Source: Timema cristinae (taxonomy: Eukaryota > Arthropoda > Insecta > Phasmatodea > Timematidae). From it: 64,000 nt of DNA. The DNA lies in contig JBCFYV010003508.1 in NCBI GenBank assembly GCA_039000515.1, positions 50,051,363 through 50,115,362 on the forward strand, written 5' to 3'. Under the pieces are notes generated by a model, which saw only the letters and a program-made list of their open reading frames with translations, was not told where the DNA came from and ran no database searches. Of this stretch, positions 45,317 through 56,460 are shown one piece after another. How positions within the stretch are numbered: the first letter of the stretch is position 1; each line of letters starts with the position of its first letter. The position numbers and the translations under genes were made by a program.

Positions 45317-46486
45317 GACTGGATTTTTGTTTGCTTGTGCCCTTAAACATACGCACAAGCGGCTTATATATTACATACCCCTTGCCTCTTGGTCCCCTCG
45401 TCAACAGTGTAAAAACTAACTAATATAAAGAGTCCTGGCGACAGGTGTTGTGAAGGCTAGCTTCTTATTGGTATAGGGAATTGGCGTCCTTTGCCAAATA
45501 ATGCAGAGTTGTTCTTTTGACAGAAAAAATTATGTAAAAAATATATTTTAATGGTGTAATACTTTTCACATTATTTCTGAAAAGCGCGTGTTTCTTCACG
45601 GGTGAATCATAAAAGGATACTCTACATATGTTACTTTAAAGAAAAATTACCTTCATCCATGACTTTTTACATATTTAAGAGGGATCTAAACCAATATCAT
45701 TACAACTTGAAACATGAATTGAAGTCGTTCTGTTTTTAACAATGAAACCCCCTCTGAAAGACATCACGACAGAGACAGGAATATTATTAGTGTTGGAGGG
45801 GTTAACACAGCAGACCCGGAGTCTGGAGGACGGGGTTCAACAGACTGAGGACAACAGATTTCCAAACATTGTATTTTACTAGCTTAATGTTTGCACAAGT
45901 AGCAAGTTTATTTACCTTACTTGTTTCCACTATGGCACAGTTTATATGATAGCCACAATGTAGGACTGAGGGTAGTGAACATTTTTATTAAAATACTCCC
46001 TTCTCATCCTGCTCTTTAAAAATAGTTAGTTTAGGTAATGATGGTAGCCCTGGAGTGATGACATATTAAAACAAACAAATGAGTATCGATATTTAACCCA
46101 AGTAGATCTGGTGGGTTGTACGCCTCCAGCTAAGTGTTTTACTACCGCGGCGGAGGGAAATAGATCTCGCGAGTGATGTGATTATATCTTATGATTCTAG
46201 TTTTTATTACGACTTAGTCTAAAAATAGAATAGCACTAAACCTTTCACGCGTATTTTTCTTCCCATTCACATACAGTCTCGACAAAACTTTTATAACTCA
46301 TTGTATAACATGCGTAGCTGGGAGATAAGGACAGTAAATGGATCAAATGTAGAGCCATTAGATTATCAGCACTGCCGTTATATTTTATCCACATGTTCAT
46401 TGTTAGGCCTAAGTGTTTTGTTTTTAATGAAAGTTTCATGCGTCGCATCTTGTATTTACCTATCTGAGATATGCGCGCGCATATAT
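45317..46486. other. No gene recognised
   Basis: Mixed AT-rich sequence. I see no repeat family or exon that I can defend. Confidence 0.4.
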
Positions 46487-46550
46487 TGACACTAATGTGG
46501 ATGAGTAAGGTCGGATTTTAGAGGAAATGTAGCCACATTTGTGTGCAGCC
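46487..46550 (-). mobile_element. S1 SINE body fragment
   Basis: gaggaaatgtagccacattt and gtgtgcagcc correspond to the minus-strand S1 body. Confidence 0.5.
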
Positions 46551-46635
46551 ATAATATATGTACACACACTACCGCCAGTAGGCCTACGCGCCTCGTTAAG
46601 GTTCTTGTCACGCCCCACAATCAAACAAGGTTGAC

Positions 46636-46665
46636 GTCTTTGTCTGCGTGTCCACCAGTGCGGTC
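46636..46665 (+). repeat. 30-bp word shared with 2131-2160
   Basis: gtctttgtctgcgtgtccac-cagtgcggtc here against gcctttgtctgcgtgtccac-aggtgcggcg near 2131. Origin unknown. Confidence 0.5.
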
Positions 46666-46829
46666 ACAACATTTTGACATTGACTTCAGTTGTACAATCT
46701 CAAGATTCGTTTCGTTGCTGAAAGGCCTGGAATTCATCAGACAGCCGAGGAGACTGTGGTTCGAATCTCAGTTAGATGCGCAACTTGCTCAACTTTATTA
46801 AAATTCACCCTCCCCGTCGTGTTCTAGAG

Positions 46830-47035
46830 CCCTTGATGTCATTTATTGAGAACCCAAATGCTCTAAGGGATCGCTCTCACAGTAGACTGGGTTGTCAATG
46901 GGAGATCAGGGTTCGAACCTCGGTAAAGGTTACTGACGGTGTTTTTCCACACTCCCTCCACACCAATCAAGGTCGAAGTCAACCTTCCTTATCCCTAAGA
47001 CATGAGACCTAGGTACAACCTGAGCAGGTTGCAAC
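46830..47035 (+). mobile_element. S1 SINE
   Basis: B box agggttcgaacctcgg, body cactccctccacaccaatca, tail hairpin acctgagcaggt at 47018-47029, with both stem sides changed relative to the consensus. A second tRNA-like B box (gtggttcgaatctcag) lies upstream near 46758. Confidence 0.7.
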
Positions 47036-48696
47036 CAACCGGGCTAAAGAAAACTGGCAGTTCTATCAATTATAAAAGATCATCTAGATCAGGGGTCGAT
47101 CACGATCAACCGGGCTATCTATCTCACAACAATTATCAGTCGATCACGTTAAAGGAAAGGCAGCTTACCTTGCATTATTCCACTATGGTACAGCTTTTTA
47201 AATAGGGCCATAGTGTAATCCGTCAAGGTAAGACTGATATTATTTCACGGTAAACAGAGTTGACATTTTAATTATTTTCTATAGAGCAGAGAATTTAAGG
47301 AATAAAACAGGTATAAGGGGGTAGTAAGAGTATTGTGGAGGAACGAGGGGGGTGCGCGCCCCCGGAACCAGATATTTAAAAAGACTGATGTTTCTTTTCC
47401 CGAACAGGACAGTCCCTTGTTATTGGTGTCTCAAGGAAGAAAGCCGGGTTTGACGGTTTGTTAGGTCAGTTTGGACCTATTTCTCTTTATATCTTGCTCG
47501 CTCAGTTTCATTCACAGCTCTAGCGGGGGTAGTTTGGAACATATCTTATGTTAGAGGTGTGTAGAGAAACCACTGGGTTGATCCTGATGGTCCAAAACAA
47601 TTTACAATCATTTATTGCCCCCAGTGTGAATAGAACCCAACTCTCTTGTCTTCACTTTATTTTCTCGCGCTCATTTTACCATCTTATTGTATACAACGCA
47701 GCGAGAGATTGCTGTGTGTAGTCTGTAGACTGTTGGGCCGATGTTTCTACCCTCTCTCTCTCTCATGGGCGCTTAAACATACACAATAAAAATATTTAAC
47801 CTGAAAAAACCGACCCAGAAAATGGCTCTAACGATTTTGATTAAATATCACTTATTTTTTAAAAAAAAGGGCAAGTTAAGAAAAATAAAGGCTATGCAAT
47901 GACGAGATGATATTCTGTACATATTAAAACCAGCGCTGTTGCTGTTTTATTTTCAAAATATTGTTACTGTACAACGTTGTCTAAGTAATAATATATAGTA
48001 AGTATAGTTTGGTTGAATCCTCAACAGTTCCGTCAGCTGTAAGGCCTAGGCAGCACTCAAGAGGAGTACTAGGGAAATAAGGGGTGAGGTATAGTTTCCT
48101 CACTCAGACAGAAGGTACTATTGCACATCAGTCTGGCAAACCCACAGAAATTCATACAAGTTTACAATTTTAATTAAATTTTACTTATTTATAGAATGAA
48201 TGGTAAATAGTGACTGCACAGATCAGAAGCGCCCAAAAATAGCAATATGGCGCTAGTTTGCGAGAATAATCACTGCTAAGACTCAGGGACGGTCAATCGA
48301 GTCGATGGAGAGATCTAACTTACCAGCCTGCTGGTCACTCGCTCATTGCCACGCACGACCAGCCAATCCGAACCACCCTCTGGTTGTATATAGAGTTCTT
48401 GTGTTATGTTTCGCGATGACGAAGATAAAGTGGTCTGGAGAGCAATGGTACAATGGTACATTGGTACAAGTGCCTCAGCCACAGAGTTCGCCAAAAAGGA
48501 CGAAAAGGACACATTTTGTGCACCACAGGACTCGCCCGAAACTGGGCTTGTGTTACCAGTGAGCGAGCAGACGATACTTGTTCATTGAAGGATGGACCAG
48601 GTTCATATCCCTGCAGCAATAGAAGCCCAGCTCCTGGTCCCACTGTTCCCTGGTTGTCGACTGACCAGAGAGGATGTGGGGTGTCATATTCTGCGT
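47036..48696. other. No gene supported; possible hAT-like and TATA/CCAAT features
   Basis: ggggtcgatcacgatcaacc near 47092 resembles hAT-type ends. At 48360-48395 a gccaatcc and a gtatatagag lie about 25 bases apart, like a CCAAT/TATA promoter. The following short frames are unrecognised and run into the 60-bp array. A small ggtacaa-type repeat is at 48446-48470. Confidence 0.3.
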
Positions 48697-49296
48697 GTCG
48701 TGTGTATTCCTAGACTTCAGTGTGTGTTGAGCGTCTACTACCTGTCCCACAAACATGTCGTCTGTATTCCTAGACTTCAGTGTGTGTTGAGCGTCTACTA
48801 CCTGTCCCACAAACATGTCGTCTGTATTCCTAGACTTCAGTGTGTGTTGAGCGTCTACTACCTGTCCCACAAACATGTCGTCTGTATTCCTAGACTTCAG
48901 TGTGTGTTGAGCGTCTACTACCTGTCCCACAAACATGTCGTCTGTATTCCTAGACTTCAGTGTGTGTTGAGCGTCTACTACCTGTCCCACAAACATGTCG
49001 TCTGTATTCCTAGACTTCAGTGTGTGTTGAGCGTCTACTACCTGTCCCACAAACATGTCGTCTGTATTCCTAGACTTCAGTGTGTGTTGAGCGTCTACTA
49101 CCTGTCCCACAAACATGTCGTCTGTATTCCTAGACTTCAGTGTGTGTTGAGCGTCTACTACCTGTCCCACAAACATGTCGTCTGTATTCCTAGACTTCAG
49201 TGTGTGTTGAGCGTCTACTACCTGTCCCACAAACATGTCGTCTGTATTCCTAGACTTCAGTGTGTGTTGAGCGTCTACTACCTGTCCCACAAACAT
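48697..49296. repeat. 60-bp minisatellite, exactly 10 units, almost perfect
   Basis: The unit is gtcgtctgtattcctagact followed by tcagtgtgtgttgagcgtct and actacctgtcccacaaacat. Only the first unit differs (gtcgtgtg). The 60-bp length keeps both strands open (252 aa plus, 247 aa minus, each a 20-residue repeat). The homogeneity shows recent expansion or gene-conversion-like homogenisation. I do not call it coding, because both strands are equally open. Confidence 0.98.
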
Positions 49297-52060
49297 GTCG
49301 AGCTTTGGTGCTACGTAAGTAAAAGTTCAAACCATTATACATTTATTTAAAAAATCAAATCGAAACTAAGTAAGCAAAATAGTACAATTTTCTTATCTTT
49401 ATTGTCACAATATTATCACAGTGAGAAGAGCACGCTTGCCTTGGAGGGAACAGAGCTTTAAATTGAGGAACCACAGACGACAAACAAAGTCTCAAGTCAC
49501 TTTCAGCTTTGAGCCTGTTTCTGTTGTGGGGAGAAACAAATTATTGCCGGGGGAGAAGAGAAAGTAACCAGAGGTTTCTGAAGAGATGATGGACATAAAC
49601 CTCAACAAGTTTAGCTAAATGTGCCTCACAAGATTTCACAAACTGTTCGTTAAAAATCCACCATCACCAAAATATTTTGGCGAACCCTTGGAAGATCTCG
49701 CGAGCCCCAGTTTGGGAACCGATGACCTTGAAGTGCGAAATGTTCACACTATTAGGCCTATAGACCACGGGAGCAAACCTTACAGAGCAGGATTTTCATT
49801 GTTTTCTCTATTAAATAATAATGTAACTAATTTAGTTAATTCTCACTTTTAATTAATAACCGACAGAACAAACCAAGGCCAGACGACTTTGTGTAACTAG
49901 TTGGTTATCGAAACCTCGGCCCGACTGTTTGACATTTCTAACTAGTCTAACTTCTGCTGTTGGTATTTTCCCGCGGCAGCCAGTTGGTTCAATGGTCTCT
50001 CGGGGTTAATTAATAATGGCGGGGGTGGAGATTAATTTGATGAGGTTGTTTCCGTTAACACTTGACGTTTTAATCTTCAAACACTACAAATGGTAAAAAC
50101 AAGAGTTAATTATACTTTAAGACAGATTTATATTGTTAAAGTTGTGATAATTTAGCCAAATGGGAGTCTCCCTTTTCTATAAGCTTAGGGGGATGTTGTA
50201 AAATTAGATATAAAATGTTTATTAAATGGCAAACTAATATTATATAAATGAAAAGGTCGCGAGCCAAGGGTTTAAAACCCCGACCCCTTTACACTTGCTT
50301 ACGCTGGTAAAATAACTATAGAAACTCGTTCATCCGAATTTGATGGGATCAACCAGTTACAATCCGAATAATCGGAACTCCAAATAACCTATAATTTTGG
50401 GGTTTAACAAACTTTTAGGGATGTACACAATTTGGACATAATTAATGTCGTGAGAGTATTTAAAGTATGATTGAGGTAAAATATGTGATTTTGTGGTTGT
50501 TACAAAGACAAAATAAAGCCGGAGACGGACTTGAGCCGAGCTTTGTAATACAACGAACGCTCTCTGAAATGTCGGACCTACAAGTCGCGAGTGCAGAATT
50601 TTGAATTATAATGTTGTCGATCCCTCAGATTAGTGCTTGGCGCATGAACACCTGCAATTACTAGCGTGTTACATTACACTGTCCTCTATTCTTCAAGACA
50701 TGATTATTGTGATCGGAACTTTTTAGTTACCGTGTTAATATTAATAATATTTGTTTCAGTCGAGAGGACAAACCGACATCCCGGATAGAAGGGTTTCCTA
50801 ACTCTAGCGAGTACCTTTAACCGTGGTCACATTCTTACTAGCTTTTATTATTGTATGGTTAAAACACAAGGTGGGGAGTTTTGTGGAACTTATAATAAAT
50901 ATCGGGTGAGATGAATTATTAACCTTCGCTCCATTTTCTGAGATCAGGATCTGCAGATACCGAAATAACGACAGTCAAACTTCGGTAACTAAAGCGCGCT
51001 TTGTTTTGAGGGTTTTGTTTAGTTGAGGTAAAGTTATTTATATCCACACGGACTAATGAAGAGCTCGTCTTAACCTTCCATTGAAATGCTCATGGCAGTA
51101 AACCTACCAAGGTTAATGACGTAGTTCGCCTCAGTTTCCGTAATTACATTTTATATTCATCTCCATCTGTATTTTTTAACGCAACAACTCGAATTTAGAG
51201 GACGTTTTGAAATGTTGGTTGCCCGAAATAGGGCCCGCTCCCTTATTTGGGAAGTTTTAATTTTATACTGTTAGACCATATTAATACATTTTTCACGCAA
51301 TTTAATTGACGTTTACTTTTACCCTTCATTAGATCACAAAATTTCAGTCTTGGATATTTAATAAAAAGTTAATACAATAGCTTTTATTATTAGCGACGAG
51401 TTGCGGATTCTTAGACATATAATTATTTTAACTAAACAAATAAATTCAAATTTAGAATATAGTTTGTTTGTGTGTGGCTATTCATTAAACTGTTTGTTTC
51501 GTCTGGGCTGCAAGAAGAGGAAATAGCATTGAGAAAGGTCACATGTTTATCTTACAGCTGTCAACAGCTGCTAAACACTCGTCTTCAAGTGTGAGCGTGT
51601 GCTGGTAAGTTTAGGTTAAGTGGGCTACCATCAATTAACAATATTGTATTCGTTCAGACATTTGACTGGCAAGGGCACCCAGTGGGACTGACTCCTCAGT
51701 CAGCGTGTCCATCGACCATCATTCACAGATTTGCTGATTCTGGTTGCGTGACGTCATCTAACATCCGAGCTTTGAATAGTCATTGTCTGTTGCACTCAGA
51801 TAAAAACAACATGGCGTCGTTTCTTTGATTCATACACTCGTCTAACAGATCTTCTTTCGCGTAAGTCAAATCATAACATCTGCAGCTGTTTCTTTCGATA
51901 GTTATCAATCCGCAACAAGATGTTTGTAGTTTCTAAAATGGACTCCAAATGTCCATTCAGAAGAAAATAAAGGATTACAAATTGTACAGCAGGATTCTGA
52001 TGGGCCTTTTTGGAAAATACAAATACGTTTTGTGTTCAACATTGATAACAAACGTATCAT
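49297..52060. other. Long AT-rich stretch, no gene recognised
   Basis: cgagccccagtttgggaacc near 49698 resembles a hAT-type end. A consensus CRE (tgacgtca) lies near 51750 in a GC-richer patch with aacatggcgtcg. No exon or other repeat family is supported. Confidence 0.4.
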
Positions 52061-52810
52061 GGTAGGGTGGGGCTATTTGGATCAAGGGGCTATTTGAATC
52101 AAAATAGGGATTCAAGCTACTGCGCAGTTATTCTGCACATATTTTTTTATGTCTAGTTCTTCTAATTTACTGAATGATCTACTGGCTGTAAATTGGTATG
52201 AAAAAATTATAATTTTTAAACGTTTAAATAACTGAAAAAATTGTTTTACAAGATCAATAGAAGTGAGATTGACATACTTTTCCTAGTGATGTAAATAATT
52301 GTCTTTGTATTGTAAGGTCTTACCTTCTTATAGTTGTTGATTTCGAAGTAATTTTTTTAACCTATAGCTTATTCTTCTGGGCTCATCACCAAGAAGTTTG
52401 AGCGTATTCTATTGGAAAACAATAGTTATTTTATATTGAAAAATAATTTGCTTCCGGGGCTATTTGAATCATTTTTCAAGGGGCTATTTAAATCATTATT
52501 TTCTTGCGTTTGTATTTATTTTTAGAATATACCATTAATTATTTATCGCTTAAAGCTTTTTATCATCAAGAAACTAATTCATTCATTCATTGACAAAAAC
52601 CCAAAAAGCACAATCACCAAATTAACCTTTGGCAGACAGCTAAATGCTGCTTGGATCAAAGGAGCGACTGTTGGGAAAGCGGTCAAAGGTATTGAATGTA
52701 CAGGGATATTCCCTTACAATTGCGATAAAGTGCCCGGAGAAAAGTTTCTTCCTTCCCACACCTTTATTGCAGATAGGACTTAAGGAGACCGGAAACCCCC
52801 ACCCTACCAT
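52061..52810 (+). mobile_element. pogo/Tigger-like element, internally deleted
   Basis: The left end ggtagggtgggg (52061-52072) is inverted at the right end as ccccaccctacc (52797-52808). Possible TA dinucleotides lie a few bases outside both ends. Four subterminal words ggggctatttgaatc or close variants occur at 52069, 52086, 52456 and 52480. A transposase C-terminal fragment ends 14 bases before the right inverted repeat. The length of about 750 bp shows that most of the transposase is deleted. Confidence 0.75.
52550..52783 (+). pseudogene. pogo/Tigger (DDE superfamily) transposase, C-terminal remnant
   Basis: In one frame ending at taa (52781-52783) the translation includes LTFGRQLNAAWIKGATVGKA and, further on, GIECTGIFPYNCDKVP and FLPSH. 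The pattern of tryptophan-lysine-A-TV, then G-CTGIFPYN, then a phenylalanine-leucine-P-S motif is characteristic of the region after the catalytic domain in pogo/Tigger/CENP-B-like transposases. The DDE catalytic residues and the N-terminal helix-turn-helix are absent, so it cannot be active. The stop lies 14 bases from the element's right inverted end, as expected for the natural C-terminus. Confidence 0.7.
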
Positions 52811-53695
52811 ATTATTATATCAATCAAACGTGGCGGCTGAAGATCCAATGACTTGACGCTTGAAATAGATCACTTTAAAAAAATATTTTTCAAGAGTGGT
52901 AAAAGAGAATACAATTTAATATAATTTTTTATAACTACACGCCTTTTTAATTCAAAAGCTTGACACTTTTTATAACGCTAGTTTGGTGCCTTTTTAAGTG
53001 AAAAAGGTTTGTTTTTTAATAGGCCTACTCAACTTTTTTTTAACTGTGAAAAATCTTGGGCCCGGTTGAAATTGGAAGCATAAATAAAATGACCAAGTAT
53101 TAATTGAGTGCTAATTAAGTTATGTCTCTATTAACTTTCTATTTGTATTAATATCAGCAGCTTTTAAACTCCGGGCTTATTCAAACTTTGGACAAAGATG
53201 TGGCCTGGTTAGTATGGGTTGCAGGATCAATGGCTGGAGGAAGACTATCTCTCTCTCTCTCTCTGAATACCGAGTTTGGTTGGAACAAAGTTTTATTCAA
53301 CTTAAAATATAAAAGTTCATTTCTTGGCCGGGGATTACACTGTAACACTTTTATCATAACTTTAGATCAAATTATTTATTTTATAAAATAAATTATCAAA
53401 AAATTGAATTAAAAAATACATTTGTGATAATTATGTAAAGTTAAAGTAGGAAAATAATGTTATTAACGTCCTAGTTCAAATCTTACCTACGTAAAAAGGC
53501 TTGAAAGTTACCGGAATTTGTTGGTTAGTTTTAATTAGTTAAAAAATGAAACCAAGACGCGTCAATAAATTCCGTGCACAGGTGTAATTTTTCAACTAAT
53601 TAAGTTTAATTGAATGGTGGTCTCCACAGCGAACAGACTTGAGTTGACTGTAGTCTAAAACATATCGGTGTATTCTGTATTTCTCTCAGCATAAT
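52811..53695. other. AT-rich; (CT)n at about 53229-53246
   Basis: atgacttgacgcttgaaatag near 52848 resembles the R2 core word. Otherwise no gene or repeat is recognised. Confidence 0.4.
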
Positions 53696-53977
53696 ATGAA
53701 TTCCGGGCAGCAGTTATTGGATTTAAGTTTTGAATCCGATTCAGATGAAGATTTTTTGGATTGTTGTGCATTACTGCTATCGAAAAGGAAGAGAACACGA
53801 ATAAATACATATGTGGAAGAAATAAATGTGTTAGGCGAGTTTCATACATTAATAAAATCTTTGACAGATGAACAATTTAAAAACTACTTTCGACTAACCA
53901 AATCATCCCACAGACTGTTTCTTCCAAATAACATTTCAAAAATTCCCAAACTTTACAATTGGATGAATTTAAATTAA
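53696..53977 (+). pseudogene. Possible PIF/Harbinger-type transposase N-terminal fragment
   Basis: A 93-codon frame. It has an acidic segment (residues 13-20, SDSDEDF), a basic cluster KRKRTR (31-35 region), then GEFHTLIKSLTDEQFKNYF at about 47-65. The order 'RG/xxGEFHTL...L...D..RF..YFR' is typical of the N-terminal part of HARBI1-like PIF/Harbinger transposases. The match fades after residue 70, and no DDE catalytic part follows in any frame I can see. It could instead be the first exon of a host HARBI1-related gene or chance. Confidence 0.45.
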
Positions 53978-54954
53978 TCATCTTTATTATAAATAAGATT
54001 TGAAGAGGGTGTAACATCACATAAACATGTCATCTTGTGGAAGACTAAAGCTTATACCAGATAAGAAGGGAATAAATAACAACCAAGAAGATATAATTTA
54101 TATTATTCAGATTATGCATGTTACTAAATAAAGTAAGCAAAGTAAAATTATGATTCCTTTTTACAAATTTTTATGAAAAATTATTTTACTATACAAAATA
54201 GAAATAAAAATGTAAGTTATAACAATAATATTTCACTCTCCCGATTTAATGTTCAGTTTAGCTGCTATTTCATCCCAAATTTTGTGTTTCATCCTGGCGG
54301 TGCAACATTCTTGTTACTTGTGTCATACAATACACTGTGCTCTCGGACTGTCTCTACAAGGTGATCTTCCAAATACATTTTAAATTGTTTTAATAATATT
54401 AGAACGGTTTATAAAATCAAGTTTTAATATTCGAGAACTTATTTTTAAGAAGAATATAGAGACACTTTAAATATAATTGTAATTACTTTAATTTGTACAT
54501 TAAATAAAAATATTAATATGAAAATGGTAGACGTGCGGTAGGTAAACAATTGCTCACGTGCTGGAGAGTGTTGTTACGAGTGTTGGGGGAAACAGACTCA
54601 AGTTAGTTTTCCAATTGGGACCGTACTAGGTCCAGTCCGGTGGCTGTGGCGCCGCATGGCGTTTTACAACATGTGTGTTGATATTCGTATGTTATTGGTT
54701 CTATGTGGGTAAACTCAACACTTGTCAATGTTAGTTATTCTCAGTAGATTTAGGCCTATCAGACAATATACACACACTGATGGAGGTTTCCTTGACAATT
54801 ACTTGGGATACTTATTGTTCGACAAATGGATTGGCACTGTGTTAGGCTGTGCGCGTGTAATCTACTGTACCAGTTGTGCCAGATGGTGCATCGTCTAGTA
54901 CCATATGGTCGAGGTGCGTTGTTTGAGCTGTGCTTTCCTAACACGACCTACATA
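53978..54954. other. AT-rich, no gene recognised
   Basis: No repeat family or supported exon. Confidence 0.4.
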
Positions 54955-55124
54955 CAGTAGCCCCATGGCTTCTTTGGTGCTGACTGACAGCTTTGTAAAG
55001 TTACCAGACCAAATAATGTATCCCTACGCCGAACCATATGATCTTCAAAAACATGTGTTTAGCAGCTGTCACTTCTGACAGTCAGCTGTGAGCAGTTAGC
55101 CCCAAAGAAGCCACGAGGCTACTG
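54955..55124. mobile_element. mariner/Tc1-like MITE with TA target site
   Basis: Starts cagtagccccatggcttctt and ends in the inverted counterpart aagaagccacgaggctactg, with imperfect inverted repeats of about 30 bases. Both ends are flanked by TA (54953-54954 and 55125-55126). It is 170 bp long and has no coding capacity. Inner gctgactgacagc/cagctgtgagcag extend the symmetry. Confidence 0.75.
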
Positions 55125-55548
55125 TAGCTCTCATTTAGCCAACTAACGTCATGGTAAAAGCTCTAACTATTGTAAGAAATCACCCTTTCACAAGCGACAC
55201 ATTTCGACAGTTTTATCGATTGTGCAAAAAAAAAAAATGCCGTATTTAATTAGTTAAGAGCTATTGCTAAGAATTTTTGAGAAGTGCAGTTATAACAATA
55301 GTTTTTCAAATGTTCTTCTGGCCATGATACATCTCTTTCATCTTGTTCTACATTCCGTTTCGCCATTGTACAGCAAAATATAGGGAGTGTCAATTAAACC
55401 AAAAACTGCCCAGCTAAAAGCAACTCTTGAGAAACCTCTTCTTCTAGTTATACAATATTATTTATATTACTCCCTTCAAATAAAAGCTGCCTTTATCTCA
55501 AGCCGCCATGTTTTGTGTAAGTACATAATTAGTTCTAAATGTTGCAGC
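55125..55548. other. No gene recognised
   Basis: AT-rich with an A-run near 55227. Includes the left target-site copy gttgcagc at 55541-55548. Confidence 0.4.
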
Positions 55549-56337
55549 CAGTGGCGGCTCGTGTATAGGCACTGCGGAACTGCAGCACCCCCTATTTCCA
55601 CTTGATATTATCGATAACATTTAATATAATGAGTAATGAGTCCTTTTTTCTTTAATTCTTTATTTATTTTTGTAGTACAATATATATTCCTTAAGCTTAA
55701 TGTCAATACTTCAGTAGCCATCCCCCAGTTTATGAAAAATATATAAGAATCTTTGTATGGAACTGTGCGCTTCACAGTGCCAGCGACGTGGTGTTTGACT
55801 GTTGTGCGCATGCGTACATAGGAGGGGGTGGGGAGGAAGGCGGGACTGCCAGGTAGAGAGAGCACTGTTGCTTTCGCAGTGCCAGCTCTGGCGTGATGGG
55901 GGAAGGAAGTTGTTTTTTTACTCGGCGTGTGTTGTGATTAAAAACTGTGTACCATATTCTTGAATGTGATACGTGTAGAATTATATTATTATTCTACTTC
56001 CAGTTATTCTATTGGGTTAATTTTTGTCGGTTTTTTTATTTAACAAAAAGACTAAATGCGCTTACAGTACTTTCAATGGAGAAAATTATTGATCTTTTTG
56101 CGTAAATTAAAACAAGAAGAATGTATTTCCTTTTTAAATGAAAAGATCAATTTTGAACTGTAGGCCTAACAATTTAAGTTAAAGTAAAAAAAAAACTTTT
56201 TTTTTGTTAAGATTTTATCAAGTTCTTGAAAATAATTATTTTAATATATGTCATTTTCCTTCCACACAATTTTAAAACAAAGGCTAAACATTTTTCTGTA
56301 GCAGCACCCCACTAATTTTAGCTACGAGCCGCCACTG
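55549..56337. mobile_element. Non-autonomous hAT-like element, 789 bp, 8-bp TSD
   Basis: The left end cagtggcggctcgtgtatag is inverted at the right as tagctacgagccgccactg. The identical 8-bp direct repeat gttgcagc abuts both ends (55541-55548 and 56338-56345), which is diagnostic for hAT-type insertion. Subterminal cagcaccccctat and gcagcaccccact also mirror each other in part. No transposase motif was seen in any frame. Family not identified. Confidence 0.85.
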
Positions 56338-56345
56338 GTTGCAGC

Positions 56346-56460
56346 TTCGCCGCGGCTTGTTTGCTCCAAGGAGTTCCGACGGTCGCCGGTCGTAGCAACC
56401 AATCCTAGGCGACTGTAGTCGCGCGGCTACGACCGCCATAGCAACTCCCTCTGCAGCTTA
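56346..56460. repeat. GC-rich imperfect hairpin
   Basis: ggagttccgacggtcgccgg-tcgtagc near 56370 is partly inverted as gctacgaccgcc-atagcaactcc near 56430. It may be the remains of another MITE. Confidence 0.45.

Noticed and set aside
48553..49350. 252- and 247-codon open frames on opposite strands
   Set aside because: Both are created by the perfect 60-bp repeat. Nothing favours one strand.
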